Source: an uncultured Lachnospiraceae bacterium (GTDB lineage: Bacteria; Bacillota; Clostridia; Lachnospirales; Lachnospiraceae). Taken from it: a stretch of DNA of 47,514 nt. The number at the start of each line of letters is the position of its first letter. Within the stretch, counting starts at the first letter, position 1. A model generated the notes under the pieces. It saw only the letters and a list, made by a program, of their open reading frames with translations, ran no database searches and was not told where the DNA came from. The position numbers were made by a program, and so were the translations under genes. The stretch lies in the NCBI GenBank assembly GCA_910586755.1, contig CAJUJM010000113.1:1-47514 (forward strand). Direction: 5' to 3'. Below are positions 16,215 through 25,202 of this stretch, piece after piece.

Positions 16215-17993
16215 TTAATATTTACTGTAATCCATATCCGGCTCTTCTTCCATCACTGACCCGCCATAGGAGCCTGATGCAGCTATGTTCCGGCTGTCTC
16301 TCAAACGAACCGTGCTCACCAGGCGTTTTAATACCTGAGCCTGAGAAGAAAGCTCCTCACTGGCAGCGGCAGACTGCTCGCTGGTAGCAGAGTTAGACTG
16401 TACTACGCTGGAAATCTGCTCAATACCAATAGTAACCTGATTGATAGCGCTGGCCTGATGTTCACTGGCCTCTGAAATCTGATCAATGATCCTGGTCGCT
16501 TCCTTAGCGCCCGCAACAGCCTGAAGCAAAGCCTGTGCAGTCTCATCTGCAATCCGGGTACCGTTCTCCACCGCCTTAATAGAGCGCTCAATCAAGGCTG
16601 ATGTATTTTGAGATGCCTCTGCCGACTTACTGGCCAGGTTACGCACCTCATTTGCCACTACGGCAAAGCCTTTTCCGGCTGCGCCGGCCCGGGCTGCCTC
16701 TACCGCTGCGTTAAGTGCCAGAATATTGGTCTGGAAAGCGATATCCTCAATGGTTTTAATAATCTTGCCAATCTCTCTGGAGCTGCCGCTGATGTCAGTC
16801 ATAGCCTCCATCATCTCTTCCATCTTCTTGTTGCTTATCTGCATTCCCTCGCCTACCTCATTTGCCTTAAGGCTGGCAGTTCTGGCTACCTCAGCGTTGG
16901 TATTTACCTGCTGGGAAATAGAATTAATCGAAGCAGAAAGCTCTTCTACAGAGCTGGCCTGCTCTGTAGACCCCTGGGCCAGAGCCTGAGCCCCGTTGGC
17001 AACCTGTTCCGCCCCATTTGACACCTGATCCGCAGAGGTGCTGATCTGGTAGAAATTCTCATTCATCTTATCTGCAATCTGGTTAAAGGAAACCAAAAGC
17101 GGGTGGAAACCGCCGGTATATTCACCCGGGCAGACAGACTCCACCGTATAATCACAGGCCGCCAACTTTGCCAAAAATGCATTTTCATCATCAATAATTG
17201 CCTTGAGTTTCCGCACCAGCTCTTTCATCTGGTCAGAAAGTATTCCCAACTCATCCTTGGACTTGTACTCCAGCTGAATATCCAAATCGCCGTGGGCCAT
17301 TTTTACAGCAGCATTCTTAATCTCCTCTACCGGTTTGTGGATGCTCCGCGCAACCGCCATGGCTACCATCAGGCACAGGGCAATTATGATAATTACCACC
17401 ACAATCGAAAGAATAACAGAAACCCGATAAACCAGGGCGCTGTTGTTACCAGCCTTTTGAGCGCCTGCAGAATTATAGCTGGTCAAATTATCCAGGGCCT
17501 CCGTCACTTGATTATAAGCAGACATCGCCTCATTATCTGCAATCTCCATAGCCTTGTCATAATCGCCCTGCCTTGCGGCATCCATCATCCTGTTATGGAC
17601 AGTCAGATATTCATTCCATTTGTTGGTTACCGCATTAATGTATCCGATATCCTCTGTCTCATCTGAGTCCACCGACGCAGCATACCGGTCAATAGTTTCC
17701 TGAATCCGGGTCTTTAAGGTAGCGATCTCCGTATCGGCCATACTTCTCTTAGATTCTGTAACCGCAGTAATGTATCTCAGTTCATTAAGATGAAAGTCAG
17801 ATATATAGGTATCTGCTGCTCTGGACTCATTTATTCCCGTAAGCCAGCTGTTCACAATATCTGTAGTATCTCTGTTCATCCGTTCCATAAAGACAAATGA
17901 ACAAAGAGCAATAATCAACATTCCGGCCATGGCCACGCCACTCATAAAAAACAGCTTTGCAGAGATTTTCATGTTCTTAATCCAAGTATTCAT
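16215..17993 (-). CDS. Methyl-accepting chemotaxis protein with 4HB sensor
   Basis: 592-residue transmembrane chemoreceptor. A short cytoplasmic lead and TM1 (LFFMSGVAMAGMLIIALCSF), an extracellular four-helix-bundle sensor of about 170 residues, TM2 (VSVILSIVVVIIIIALCLMV), a HAMP domain and a long signalling coiled coil follow. The tip is IEDIAFQTNILALNAAVEAA followed by GKGFAVVANEVRNLA, the CheA/CheW binding hairpin. The third of three consecutive ATGs is chosen, six bases after GGAGG. No C-terminal pentapeptide tether is visible (ends DYSKY). It is divergent from cheA. The ligand is unknown. Confidence 0.95.
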   Translation of the reverse strand: MNTWIKNMKISAKLFFMSGVAMAGMLIIALCSFVFMERMNRDTTDIVNSWLTGINESRAADTYISDFHLNELRYITAVTESKRSMADTEIATLKTRIQETIDRYAASVDSDETEDIGYINAVTNKWNEYLTVHNRMMDAARQGDYDKAMEIADNEAMSAYNQVTEALDNLTSYNSAGAQKAGNNSALVYRVSVILSIVVVIIIIALCLMVAMAVARSIHKPVEEIKNAAVKMAHGDLDIQLEYKSKDELGILSDQMKELVRKLKAIIDDENAFLAKLAACDYTVESVCPGEYTGGFHPLLVSFNQIADKMNENFYQISTSADQVSNGAEQVANGAQALAQGSTEQASSVEELSASINSISQQVNTNAEVARTASLKANEVGEGMQISNKKMEEMMEAMTDISGSSREIGKIIKTIEDIAFQTNILALNAAVEAARAGAAGKGFAVVANEVRNLASKSAEASQNTSALIERSIKAVENGTRIADETAQALLQAVAGAKEATRIIDQISEASEHQASAINQVTIGIEQISSVVQSNSATSEQSAAASEELSSQAQVLKRLVSTVRLRDSRNIAASGSYGGSVMEEEPDMDYSKY

Positions 17994-18087
17994 CATCATC
18001 CTCCATTTGATACTGCGTACTACACGCTTTTTTGACCACATTTTCCCAGAAAAAGGCCCAAAACGTTCATGTATATAGCTGATATTT

Positions 18088-18096
18088 AGTATAACA
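18088..18096 (-). promoter_or_regulatory. Extended -10 promoter of the MCP gene
   Basis: TGTTATACT on the minus strand, an extended -10 element about 95 bases before the start codon. No good -35 is seen. It differs from the CGATAA-type promoter of cheA, so the two divergent genes probably use different sigma factors. Confidence 0.5.
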
Positions 18097-18138
18097 TATT
18101 ACGTACTGGAGATCCACACAAAAATTCAACATTTTTTT

Positions 18139-18166
18139 CTTATATATTTTTCAGTTGTGTCGATAA
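18139..18166 (+). promoter_or_regulatory. Sigma-D-like promoter of the che operon
   Basis: CTTAT, 15 bases, GTCGATAA. The -10 fits the flagellar sigma factor consensus (GCCGATAW) with one change. It is one of six sites in the window with the same spacing. The start near 18173 gives a 46-base leader. Confidence 0.65.
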
Positions 18167-18218
18167 ATGATATATGGTATTATGTTTTATAAAGCTTAAT
18201 AAAGGCGGTGTAAATAAA

Positions 18219-20318
18219 ATGAATAATAATATGGAAAGTATGCTTGACACCTACCTGTATGAGGTCAATTCCCTTTTAGATTCTCTGGACGAAATGCTGG
18301 TAGCAGATGAAAAAGTTGGTGATTTTTCCACCGATGACGTAAATGAGATCTTCCGAATCATGCACACCATCAAGGGCTCTTCCGCCATGATGGAATTTGG
18401 TTCCCTGGCTACCATCGCCCATCATATAGAGGATTTGTTCTTCTATATCCGCGATAAAGGGATTGATTCTTTGGACACAGAACATAAGAAAGAGCTGTTT
18501 AACCTGATGTTCCGTTCCGAAGATACCTTACGCGGCGAGGTGGCAAAGGTTGAGAGCGGCTCCCCTCTCTCTGAAAACATTGATTCTTTTGCTGAAGAAA
18601 TCAATGTTTTTCTGAAAAAAATCAGCAACGCTTCCTCCGAAGAAGCTTCTGCAGATGCTCCGGAAAGTCAGCCTGAATCAGCGGCTCCCAGCGGCGTCTC
18701 TATGGAAGATTCCCTTCCCGAGGATGATAAGGCGGCATGCTTTCTCCATATTTTCCTGGAAGAAGGCATTGGCATGGAGAATCTCCGGGCATTTATGATT
18801 GTTAACTCCTTAAGGGAGTGCGGAGTGGAACTCCGCTACTACCCTTCCGATCTGGAAACCAACTCCGACACCTGTCAGGAAGTTATTGAAAACGGATTTT
18901 TCCTTGCTTTTGATACCAAGGATATGGCGGACCAGGGTGTAGCCGTGCTTCAGTCCCAAAACCATATTCGTTCCTATGAGCAGATAGATGCCCCGGAAAA
19001 GACAGAAGATAAAAAACCGGAAGCTTCTGCAAGTTCCCAGCCAGCCACAGAGGCGGCGCCCAAGTCAGCGGCCGCTCCACAGGCGAAACCTGCCGCCCCG
19101 CAGGCTTCCCATGCTCCTGTTAAGCAGAGTCTGCTGAGTGTAAACTTACAGAAATTAAATAATCTTATCGATATTGTAGGGGAGATTGTAATTACTGAGT
19201 CCATGGTCACTTCTTCCCCTGAACTACAGCTCCTTCCCAGAGATAGTTTTGACAACTTTATGAAGTCCGGCAGGCAGCTGCGTAAGCTGACCGATGACCT
19301 TCAGGATATTGCTATGTCCCTGCGAATGGTTCCCATATCCGGCGTATTCCAAAAAATGAACCGGATTGTCCGGGATATGAAGCAGAAACTTAACAAGGAT
19401 GTGCGTCTCACCATTATCGGCGAAGAAACCGAGGTGGATAAGACCATCGTAGACAGTATCCAGGATCCTCTGATGCACATCATCCGTAACAGTATGGATC
19501 ACGGTATTGAGGAGTCTGTAGAAGAACGTATCCAGGCTGGAAAGAATCCTCAGGGCGAGATTATTTTGTCTGCTTCCCATACCAGCAGCGAAGTTATTAT
19601 CTCTGTCTCTGATGATGGAACCGGCATCGATCCTGACAAGCTGCTTGCAAAGGCGCGGGATAAGGGACTGCTTACCAAACCGGAGAGCGAATATTCCAGA
19701 AAAGAAGCTTTGATGCTGATTATGCTGCCCGGCTTTTCTACCAACCAGACGGTTACGGAATTCTCCGGCCGTGGCGTAGGGATGGATGTTGTAAAGAAAA
19801 ATGTGGAATCCGTAGGCGGGACTATCTCTCTTTCCAGCGAACCCGGAAAGGGAACCACCACTACTTTAAAGATTCCTCTTACTCTGTCTATTGTAGATGG
19901 TATGAAGGTTACTGTGGGGAGCTCCATTTTTACCATTCCCATTTCCAATATCCGTCAATCCTTTAAGGTAAAGGCAGAGGATATTATTCTGGATGAGTGC
20001 GGTAACGAAATGGTACAGTGTATGGACAGCTTCTATCCTATCGTCCGTCTCCACAATTTCTATAATCTGGAAACTGAGGTTACTTCCATGGAGGATGGTA
20101 TTCTTCTTTGGGTGGAGGCCAGCGACCGCTCTTACTGCCTGTTTGTAGATGATCTCCTTGGAGAACAGCAGGTAGTTGTAAAACCGCTTCCTGTTTTCCT
20201 CAACCGCTACAGCTTAAAGACCTACGGTATTATTGGCTGTACTATTTTAGGAGACGGAAATATCAGCATTATCTTGGATATCCTTGGCCTGCATACTGCT
20301 GCCATTGATAACAAATAA
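18219..20318 (+). CDS. cheA: Chemotaxis sensor histidine kinase CheA
   Basis: 699-residue CheA with the full P1-P5 order. P1 (Hpt) carries the phospho-accepting His49 in IMHTIKGSSAMM. A P2-like response-regulator-docking domain is near residues 170-270. A Pro/Ala-rich linker follows, then P3 dimerisation (LLSVNLQKLNNLIDIVGEIV), P4 kinase with N box HIIRNSMDHGIEE, G1 VSDDGTGID, and G2 FSGRGVGMDVVKKNVES, and P5 (CheW-like) to the end. It passes receptor signals to CheY and CheB; no cheY is present here. AAGGCGG precedes the chosen ATG; a longer frame begins upstream of it without a ribosome binding site. First gene of che. Confidence 0.97.
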   Translation: MNNNMESMLDTYLYEVNSLLDSLDEMLVADEKVGDFSTDDVNEIFRIMHTIKGSSAMMEFGSLATIAHHIEDLFFYIRDKGIDSLDTEHKKELFNLMFRSEDTLRGEVAKVESGSPLSENIDSFAEEINVFLKKISNASSEEASADAPESQPESAAPSGVSMEDSLPEDDKAACFLHIFLEEGIGMENLRAFMIVNSLRECGVELRYYPSDLETNSDTCQEVIENGFFLAFDTKDMADQGVAVLQSQNHIRSYEQIDAPEKTEDKKPEASASSQPATEAAPKSAAAPQAKPAAPQASHAPVKQSLLSVNLQKLNNLIDIVGEIVITESMVTSSPELQLLPRDSFDNFMKSGRQLRKLTDDLQDIAMSLRMVPISGVFQKMNRIVRDMKQKLNKDVRLTIIGEETEVDKTIVDSIQDPLMHIIRNSMDHGIEESVEERIQAGKNPQGEIILSASHTSSEVIISVSDDGTGIDPDKLLAKARDKGLLTKPESEYSRKEALMLIMLPGFSTNQTVTEFSGRGVGMDVVKKNVESVGGTISLSSEPGKGTTTTLKIPLTLSIVDGMKVTVGSSIFTIPISNIRQSFKVKAEDIILDECGNEMVQCMDSFYPIVRLHNFYNLETEVTSMEDGILLWVEASDRSYCLFVDDLLGEQQVVVKPLPVFLNRYSLKTYGIIGCTILGDGNISIILDILGLHTAAIDNK

Positions 20319-20333
20319 TTGGAGGAATAAGCC

Positions 20334-20789
20334 ATGTCAGAAGAATTAACCTATACTAATGAGTCAGAGGTTCAGTCCTCTGTTGAGCGCTGCCTCACCT
20401 TTGAGTCCGGAGGCCTGGTGATGTTTCTCAGTACCAATTATGTCATTGAAATTATCAATGATCACTCCATCACCCCTCTTCCTCTGGTTCCTCCCTATAT
20501 TAAGGGGATTATTAATCTGAGAGGTCAGATGCTGCCTATCGTGGATATCCGCGCCCGTATGGGCAAGCCTCAGGCGGAGTACACCTCCAAAACCTGTATT
20601 GTAGTTCTGGAAGTTGATTCTGTTCCTTTTGGCATTATTGTAGATTCTGTCCGTCAGGTAATGGATATTGATTTACAGGATGTGCATCCGATTCCTGTAA
20701 AGCGGCAGGAGGAGCTGTTAAATGGTATGGTAACCCTGGAAGACAACAGTGTTTTAATGTCCTTTGATTGTAAATCTCTGTTTATGTAA
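20334..20789 (+). CDS. cheW: Chemotaxis coupling protein CheW
   Basis: 151-residue CheW of usual length that links MCPs to CheA at the membrane arrays. The motifs IKGIINLRGQMLPIVDIRARMG, TCIVVLEV, FGIIVDSVRQVMDI and GMVTLEDNSVLMSFD are standard for the two-lobe beta-barrel domain. TTGGAGGAATAAGCC gives a clear ribosome binding site 15 bases after cheA. A 174-base gap carrying repeat copy C separates it from cheR, unusually long inside this otherwise tight operon. Confidence 0.97.
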   Translation: MSEELTYTNESEVQSSVERCLTFESGGLVMFLSTNYVIEIINDHSITPLPLVPPYIKGIINLRGQMLPIVDIRARMGKPQAEYTSKTCIVVLEVDSVPFGIIVDSVRQVMDIDLQDVHPIPVKRQEELLNGMVTLEDNSVLMSFDCKSLFM

Positions 20790-20839
20790 TAAAGTTCCAT
20801 GGATCCATCAGCGGATTTTTCAGTATTTTCCAGTAAACC

Positions 20840-20927
20840 TTCATGCGCCCGGCAGCGCGCCACCGCACATAAAAGTCTGGCGGGCGCATTTGCTATACCT
20901 GAATGCATGCCGCCGGCAGGCGGCGGG
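20840..20927 (+). repeat. Structured dispersed repeat, copy C
   Basis: CTTCATGCGCCCGGC, CCGCACATAAAAGT, GGCGGGCGCAT and CTGAATGCAT match copy A in order. ATGCGCCC and GGGCGCAT are perfect eight-base terminal inverted repeats of the first half. The second half holds the hairpin GCCGCC-GGCA-GGCGGC (20909-20924). It lies inside the che operon between cheW and cheR, in the direction of transcription. Confidence 0.75.
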
Positions 20928-20963
20928 CTTTCACAGTAATATGTTAACTACAGGAGTGATTCC

Positions 20964-21812
20964 ATGTTTACCTTATCGGATGCGGATTTTGTCCGTCTTT
21001 ATACTTATATTAAACAAAATTACGGTATTGACTTAAGCAAGAAAAAGCAGCTTATTGTGAGCCGCCTTAGCAACACCATCTCACATGAGGGTTATACCAG
21101 CTTCTCTCAATATGTAGATGAGATTCTCACCGGCAAAAATAAAGATATGGTAACAGCCCTCTTAAACAAGCTGACTACCAACTATACCTATTTTCTCCGG
21201 GAGGAGGAGCATTTCCAATATTTAAACAGCACGGTTCTCCCTGCTCTTGCCAAAAAGCATGCACGGGATAAGGTTCTTTCTATCTGGAGCGCCGGATGTT
21301 CTTCCGGAGAAGAGCCCTATACCATCTCCATCTATTTGAAGGAATTTTTCGGCGCAAATGCTTCCCAGTGGGACACCAGAATCCTTGCTACGGATATTTC
21401 CCAGCAAATTCTCAATACTGCCAGGAATCCTCATTATAACGGAGAAGCTTTAGAGCGGATGCCTGCTACCTGGAAGCAGAAGTATTTTACCAAAACCGGG
21501 GTTGATTCCTATACCATTGCCCCGATTATCAAGCAGAATGTTATCTTCCAGACGTTTAATCTGATGAATCCTATCCAGTTCAAACGTTCCTTTGATTTAA
21601 TTTTCTGCCGCAATGTTATGATATATTTTGACCAGCCTACCAAAGACGCCCTGGTTCGCCGTTTTTTCAATGCTACAGTTCCGGGCGGCTACCTTTTTAT
21701 TGGTCACTCTGAGGGACTTAGCAAGACCAACTGTCCCTATGAATATATTATGCCTGCGATTTATCAGAAAGCTTCGTCTCCTCTTTCTGGTACGCGGCTG
21801 CAGAGAGGTTAA
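20964..21812 (+). CDS. cheR: Chemotaxis protein methyltransferase CheR
   Basis: 282-residue S-adenosylmethionine-dependent enzyme that methylates glutamates of chemoreceptors. An N-terminal helical domain (YGIDLSKKKQLIVSRLS) is followed by the methyltransferase domain with SAGCSSGEEPYTISIYL, the adenosine-site segment ILATDISQQIL and FDLIFCRNVMIYFD. AGGAGTG lies before the ATG. It ends three bases before cheB, so adaptation enzymes are co-translated. No pentapeptide-binding loop insertion is evident, which fits the untethered MCP. Confidence 0.96.
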   Translation: MFTLSDADFVRLYTYIKQNYGIDLSKKKQLIVSRLSNTISHEGYTSFSQYVDEILTGKNKDMVTALLNKLTTNYTYFLREEEHFQYLNSTVLPALAKKHARDKVLSIWSAGCSSGEEPYTISIYLKEFFGANASQWDTRILATDISQQILNTARNPHYNGEALERMPATWKQKYFTKTGVDSYTIAPIIKQNVIFQTFNLMNPIQFKRSFDLIFCRNVMIYFDQPTKDALVRRFFNATVPGGYLFIGHSEGLSKTNCPYEYIMPAIYQKASSPLSGTRLQRG

Positions 21813-21815
21813 GCA

Positions 21816-22961
21816 ATGATTAACAAAAAACGAGTAATGGTAATCGATGATTCTATCCTGTTCCGCAACTGGCTTATTAACCATATCAACAGCGATAAGC
21901 GCTTTGAGGTCGTAGGATACGCCATCAATGCCTTTGATGCAAAACAAAAGATACCTACTCTTAAGCCGGACATAATCACCTTGGATATTGAGATGCCAGG
22001 TATGTCCGGTATCGATTTTTTAAGGGAATTTCTCCCGATCCACCCGATTCCGGCTATTTTGGTATCCTCCCTGAATTTAAGGGTATTTGATGCCCTGGCC
22101 GCAGGAGCAGTGGACTTTGTAAGAAAACCGGACATGGAAAATGGACAGAGCAAAGAACTCTTTCTCTCTACGCTTCTTTCCAAGCTTTCCATCGCTTCCT
22201 GTGCCCGTGTCCGGCTGCCCCGTACCACCGAAACCACGGGAACGGTTATGGCGGGTCAGCAGATTCGTCCAACCGGCCATACTCCTTCCCACTTGGGTTC
22301 CCACAGTACGCCCCCTTCCTCACCGGCGCCCTCTTTTGCGGGAGTCAAGGATAACCGAGAGCTTTCTTTTTCCAAGCTCTCCTTTGACAGTGATCGTCTC
22401 ATTGCTATCGGCGCGTCAACGGGAGGAACGGAAGCGATTTTAGAGGTTTTAATCCATTTGCCGGCTAAGATTCCGGGTATTGTTATTACCCAGCACATGC
22501 CCCCCGGATTTACCTCTATGTATGCGGAACGTCTCAACCGGCTCTGCAAATTTGAAGTGCGGGAAGCCCAAAGCGGCGACCGGGTTCAGCCAGGTTTGGC
22601 ATTGATTGCCCCCGGCGGTCTTCAAATGAAACTGGTACGGATGGGAAACGGTTATGCAGTTAACTGTGTTCACGAGGAAAAGGTAAATGGTCACTGTCCT
22701 TCGGTAGATGTGCTTTTTGATTCTGTAGCCGCCATTGCCCGAGATAAAGCGATTGGAATTCTGTTAACCGGCATGGGAGCTGATGGCGCCGCCGGACTTT
22801 TACGAATGCGTAAGAACGGAGCATATACCATTGGCCAGGATAAGGAGTCCTGTATTGTATACGGGATGCCTATGGAAGCTTTCAATATCGGCGCGGTATG
22901 CAAACAGCTTCCTCTGACTTCCATCGCTCAAAATGTTCTTTCCAAACTTGCTGAGGTATGA
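21816..22961 (+). CDS. cheB: Chemotaxis response regulator methylesterase CheB
   Basis: 381-residue two-domain protein. The receiver domain has acidic Asp11-Asp12 and the phospho-acceptor Asp57 in LDIEMPGMSG. A linker rich in Ser/Pro (about residues 140-185) joins the methylesterase domain with the catalytic Ser in IAIGASTGGTEAI, the catalytic His in ITQHMPPGFTSMYAERLN and the Asp in LLTGMGADGAAGLLRMR. It removes methyl groups from MCPs opposite to CheR. The stop overlaps the next ATG by four bases (ATGA). It is complete and of usual length. Confidence 0.96.
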   Translation: MINKKRVMVIDDSILFRNWLINHINSDKRFEVVGYAINAFDAKQKIPTLKPDIITLDIEMPGMSGIDFLREFLPIHPIPAILVSSLNLRVFDALAAGAVDFVRKPDMENGQSKELFLSTLLSKLSIASCARVRLPRTTETTGTVMAGQQIRPTGHTPSHLGSHSTPPSSPAPSFAGVKDNRELSFSKLSFDSDRLIAIGASTGGTEAILEVLIHLPAKIPGIVITQHMPPGFTSMYAERLNRLCKFEVREAQSGDRVQPGLALIAPGGLQMKLVRMGNGYAVNCVHEEKVNGHCPSVDVLFDSVAAIARDKAIGILLTGMGADGAAGLLRMRKNGAYTIGQDKESCIVYGMPMEAFNIGAVCKQLPLTSIAQNVLSKLAEV

Positions 22962-23878
22962 AAGATTCTTTTTTATACAGGCTGATAATAGCAGGCGCAA
23001 CGGTCTCTGCCGCAACCTTGTCTATCAGCCTTTTTGTTTATTTTCAACCAAATACGGCCATGGCAGCAGTAGAAAAGGGAAGCCAACTGGTGACAGAGCT
23101 GGCTTCCCTGCTTCCCTGGACAGAGAAAAAAGCGGACGCAGATCTTGATTTGGGGGATTCTGTTTCTCCCGGACAGGATAGCGCTGGCGTAAATTCTAAT
23201 CCGGCTGAATTTGATGCTTCCCAAACGGATTCTGATACTGTCCGGGAATTGGGGGATATTTCTGAGCTTAATATGGAATACTCTCCCATCCCTACTGACG
23301 CCATCTACTCTTCTATGCTGGACACTTCCATGGGACCTATGCTCTACTACTGCCAGGGAGACCGGCGCTGGGCGGATTATCTCTACGGCGGCGCAGACCC
23401 TATGAAAAAATACGGCTGCGGCCCTACTGCTGTCGCTATGCTGGTCAACAGTTTTTCCCCGGATGCCGGATATGGCGTCACGCCGGTAGATATAGCGGAT
23501 TGGGCAGCTTTAAACGGCGGTTACGCCCCTCAGGGCGGTTCCTATCACAGCCTGATTCCCAATGCTCTCTCCGCCTATGGAATTTACGTAGAAGGCATCC
23601 AGGATCGTTCCCCGGAAAATGTAACCCGGCTTTTGTCTGAGGGCTGGGTTTTCGTAGCTCTCATGGGAAAAGGGTCTCTTACGGAGAACGGACATTTTGT
23701 TATCTTCACCGGCCTCACCGACACCGGAAACATTACTATAGCAGATCCCAACCGGTATGAGAATTGTCTGAAGGAATGGGATCTGAGCCAGCTCCTCTCA
23801 GAGCTTAAAGAGAATTATGACAGCGGCGGTCCTCTGTGGGGAGTAAGGGCGATGAGTGGGAGTGGCATATCTCCCTGA
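22958..23878 (+). CDS. Membrane-anchored C39-like cysteine peptidase domain protein
   Basis: 306-residue protein with one N-terminal hydrophobic segment (residues 8-30) serving as signal anchor or cleavable signal, an acidic Ser/Asp-rich linker, then a Peptidase_C39_2-type papain-like domain. Catalytic candidates are Cys154 in KYGCGPTAVAMLV, His246 in NGHFVIFTG and Asp263 in ADPNRY, in the order expected for this family; DRRWADYLYGG is its typical entry motif. It would act outside the membrane on a protein or peptidoglycan-linked substrate. Its ATG overlaps the cheB stop by four bases, so it is translationally coupled to a chemotaxis enzyme, a partnership I do not know from the literature. 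Confidence 0.8.
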   Translation: MKDSFLYRLIIAGATVSAATLSISLFVYFQPNTAMAAVEKGSQLVTELASLLPWTEKKADADLDLGDSVSPGQDSAGVNSNPAEFDASQTDSDTVRELGDISELNMEYSPIPTDAIYSSMLDTSMGPMLYYCQGDRRWADYLYGGADPMKKYGCGPTAVAMLVNSFSPDAGYGVTPVDIADWAALNGGYAPQGGSYHSLIPNALSAYGIYVEGIQDRSPENVTRLLSEGWVFVALMGKGSLTENGHFVIFTGLTDTGNITIADPNRYENCLKEWDLSQLLSELKENYDSGGPLWGVRAMSGSGISP

Positions 23879-23961
23879 TTTCTCCTATATCTGGTGGAAA
23901 CAAAGTATTAGAATTTGTAGTGCATACAATATCGTTTTCTGATTGAGTAAATCTATATGAT

Positions 23962-25005
23962 ATGGTAAACTATAAGAAAAGGAGGGCGATATCCATAAAA
24001 ATTATAAAGATAACGAACACACCTTATGACGATGTATTTCGGACACTGCTAAACGATTGCAGTCCTCTCATTCTCCCTGTTATAAACGAAATCTTCGGGG
24101 AACACTATTCCGGACAGGAAAAAATTATCTTTTCTCCAAATGAACACTTCTTAAACCAGCAGGGTGGAAATGAAGATGAGCGGATTACGGACAGCAGTTT
24201 TAGCATTGAAGGAGAAACTATCAAAAAATATCATCTGGAATGTCAAAGCAACTCCGATAACAGTATGCTGGTCCGATTTTTTGAATATGACACGCAGATC
24301 GCTCTTGACGAAGGACAAATCAGGGGGAATGTACTTACCGTCACACTGCCCCATTCCGCTGTTTTGTTTTTAAGGCATCTTCCGTCAACCCCTGATTCAT
24401 TGAAAATCAGGATGGTGACACCTGGCGGAACTCTGGAATATGATATCCAGGTAATGAAATCCCAGGAATACTCTCTGGAAGAGATTTTTGAGAAAAATCT
24501 CCTGCTGCTGATCCCTTTTTATATCTTTTCTCACGAAACACGGTTTGAGGAATATGAAAAAGATACATCCAAGCTAAGGGTATTGCAGGAAGAATACGAA
24601 CAGATCAAAAATAAACTGGAGGAACTCTTAAACCAGGGAGCTATCAGTGAATATATGAGATGTACCATTATTGATATGTCAAACAAAGTATTGGAACATA
24701 TTGCTGCAAAATATGATTCTGTTAAGGAAGGAGTGAAAGCCGTTATGGGCGGAAAGGTTCTGGAATATGAAGCAAAAACGATTAAAAGAGAAGGCATTGA
24801 AATTGGCATCAAGCAAGGCATTGAGCAGGGCACTCAAATTGGCATTGAGCAGGGCACTCAAATTGGCATTGAACAAGGCACCCAAATTGGCATCGCAGGC
24901 TCTGTCTCAATCCTGAAAAGTCTGGGACTCCCCCCGCAGACTATCCTGGTTAAAATCCAGGAACAATATAACCTCAGCCCCGAATCTGCTGAAAAATATC
25001 TGTAG
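23962..25005 (+). CDS. Rpn family PD-(D/E)XK nuclease (putative transposase-like)
   Basis: 347-residue protein of the Rpn/PD-(D/E)XK group common in Lachnospiraceae and often called putative transposase. LPVINEIFGEHY, ITDSSFSIEG and KKYHLECQSNSD supply a probable nuclease core (Asp, then Glu-x-Gln). A coiled-coil segment (KDTSKLRVLQEEYEQIKNKLEELL) and three GIEQGTQI-type octapeptide repeats follow. The ATG at 23962 has no ribosome binding site. A perfect GGAGGG lies 9-14 bases before an ATA codon at 23995, where homologues would be expected to start, so the true start may be non-canonical or lost. E. coli Rpn proteins promote RecA-independent recombination; a role here is inference. Confidence 0.8.
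   Translation: MVNYKKRRAISIKIIKITNTPYDDVFRTLLNDCSPLILPVINEIFGEHYSGQEKIIFSPNEHFLNQQGGNEDERITDSSFSIEGETIKKYHLECQSNSDNSMLVRFFEYDTQIALDEGQIRGNVLTVTLPHSAVLFLRHLPSTPDSLKIRMVTPGGTLEYDIQVMKSQEYSLEEIFEKNLLLLIPFYIFSHETRFEEYEKDTSKLRVLQEEYEQIKNKLEELLNQGAISEYMRCTIIDMSNKVLEHIAAKYDSVKEGVKAVMGGKVLEYEAKTIKREGIEIGIKQGIEQGTQIGIEQGTQIGIEQGTQIGIAGSVSILKSLGLPPQTILVKIQEQYNLSPESAEKYL
24817..24888 (+). repeat. Three 24-bp in-frame tandem repeats in the Rpn gene
   Basis: GGCATTGAGCAGGGCACTCA-type units of 24 bases repeat three times, encoding GIEQGTQI. The first two are identical and the third has four changes. Such repeats near the C-terminus are usual in Rpn-type proteins and vary in number. Confidence 0.9.
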
Positions 25006-25012
25006 CATTATA

Positions 25013-25058
25013 AAAAAGAGCATCCCCTGCCCCTTGCAAAAAGACGGATGCTCTTTTT
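25013..25058 (+). terminator. Terminator of the Rpn gene
   Basis: AAAAAGAGCATCC pairs with GGATGCTCTTTTT, 13 perfect base pairs, loop of about 20 bases, T5 at the end, eight bases past the stop. Confidence 0.85.
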
Positions 25059-25109
25059 AAAATTATCATCGGATAATCCAAGATTCCTCTTCGCTCCCAT
25101 ACACAAAAC

Positions 25110-25144
25110 AAGGCCGTCTTCAGGAAAATCCCAAAGACGGCCTT
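25110..25144 (-). terminator. Terminator of the first flagellin
   Basis: Perfect 11-base arms AAGGCCGTCTT/AAGACGGCCTT with a 13-base loop, followed on the minus strand by TTGTTTTGTG. It lies 59 bases past the flagellin stop. Confidence 0.75.
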
Positions 25145-25202
25145 ATCCTATTCATTTACATCAATCTAAACTCCGGATAAGTTGATTGTCATGAATTGCT
25201 GA

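Noticed and set aside
23962..25005. Rpn-type gene as part of a complete transposon
   Set aside because: No terminal inverted repeats, target duplication or other transposition gene were seen around it.
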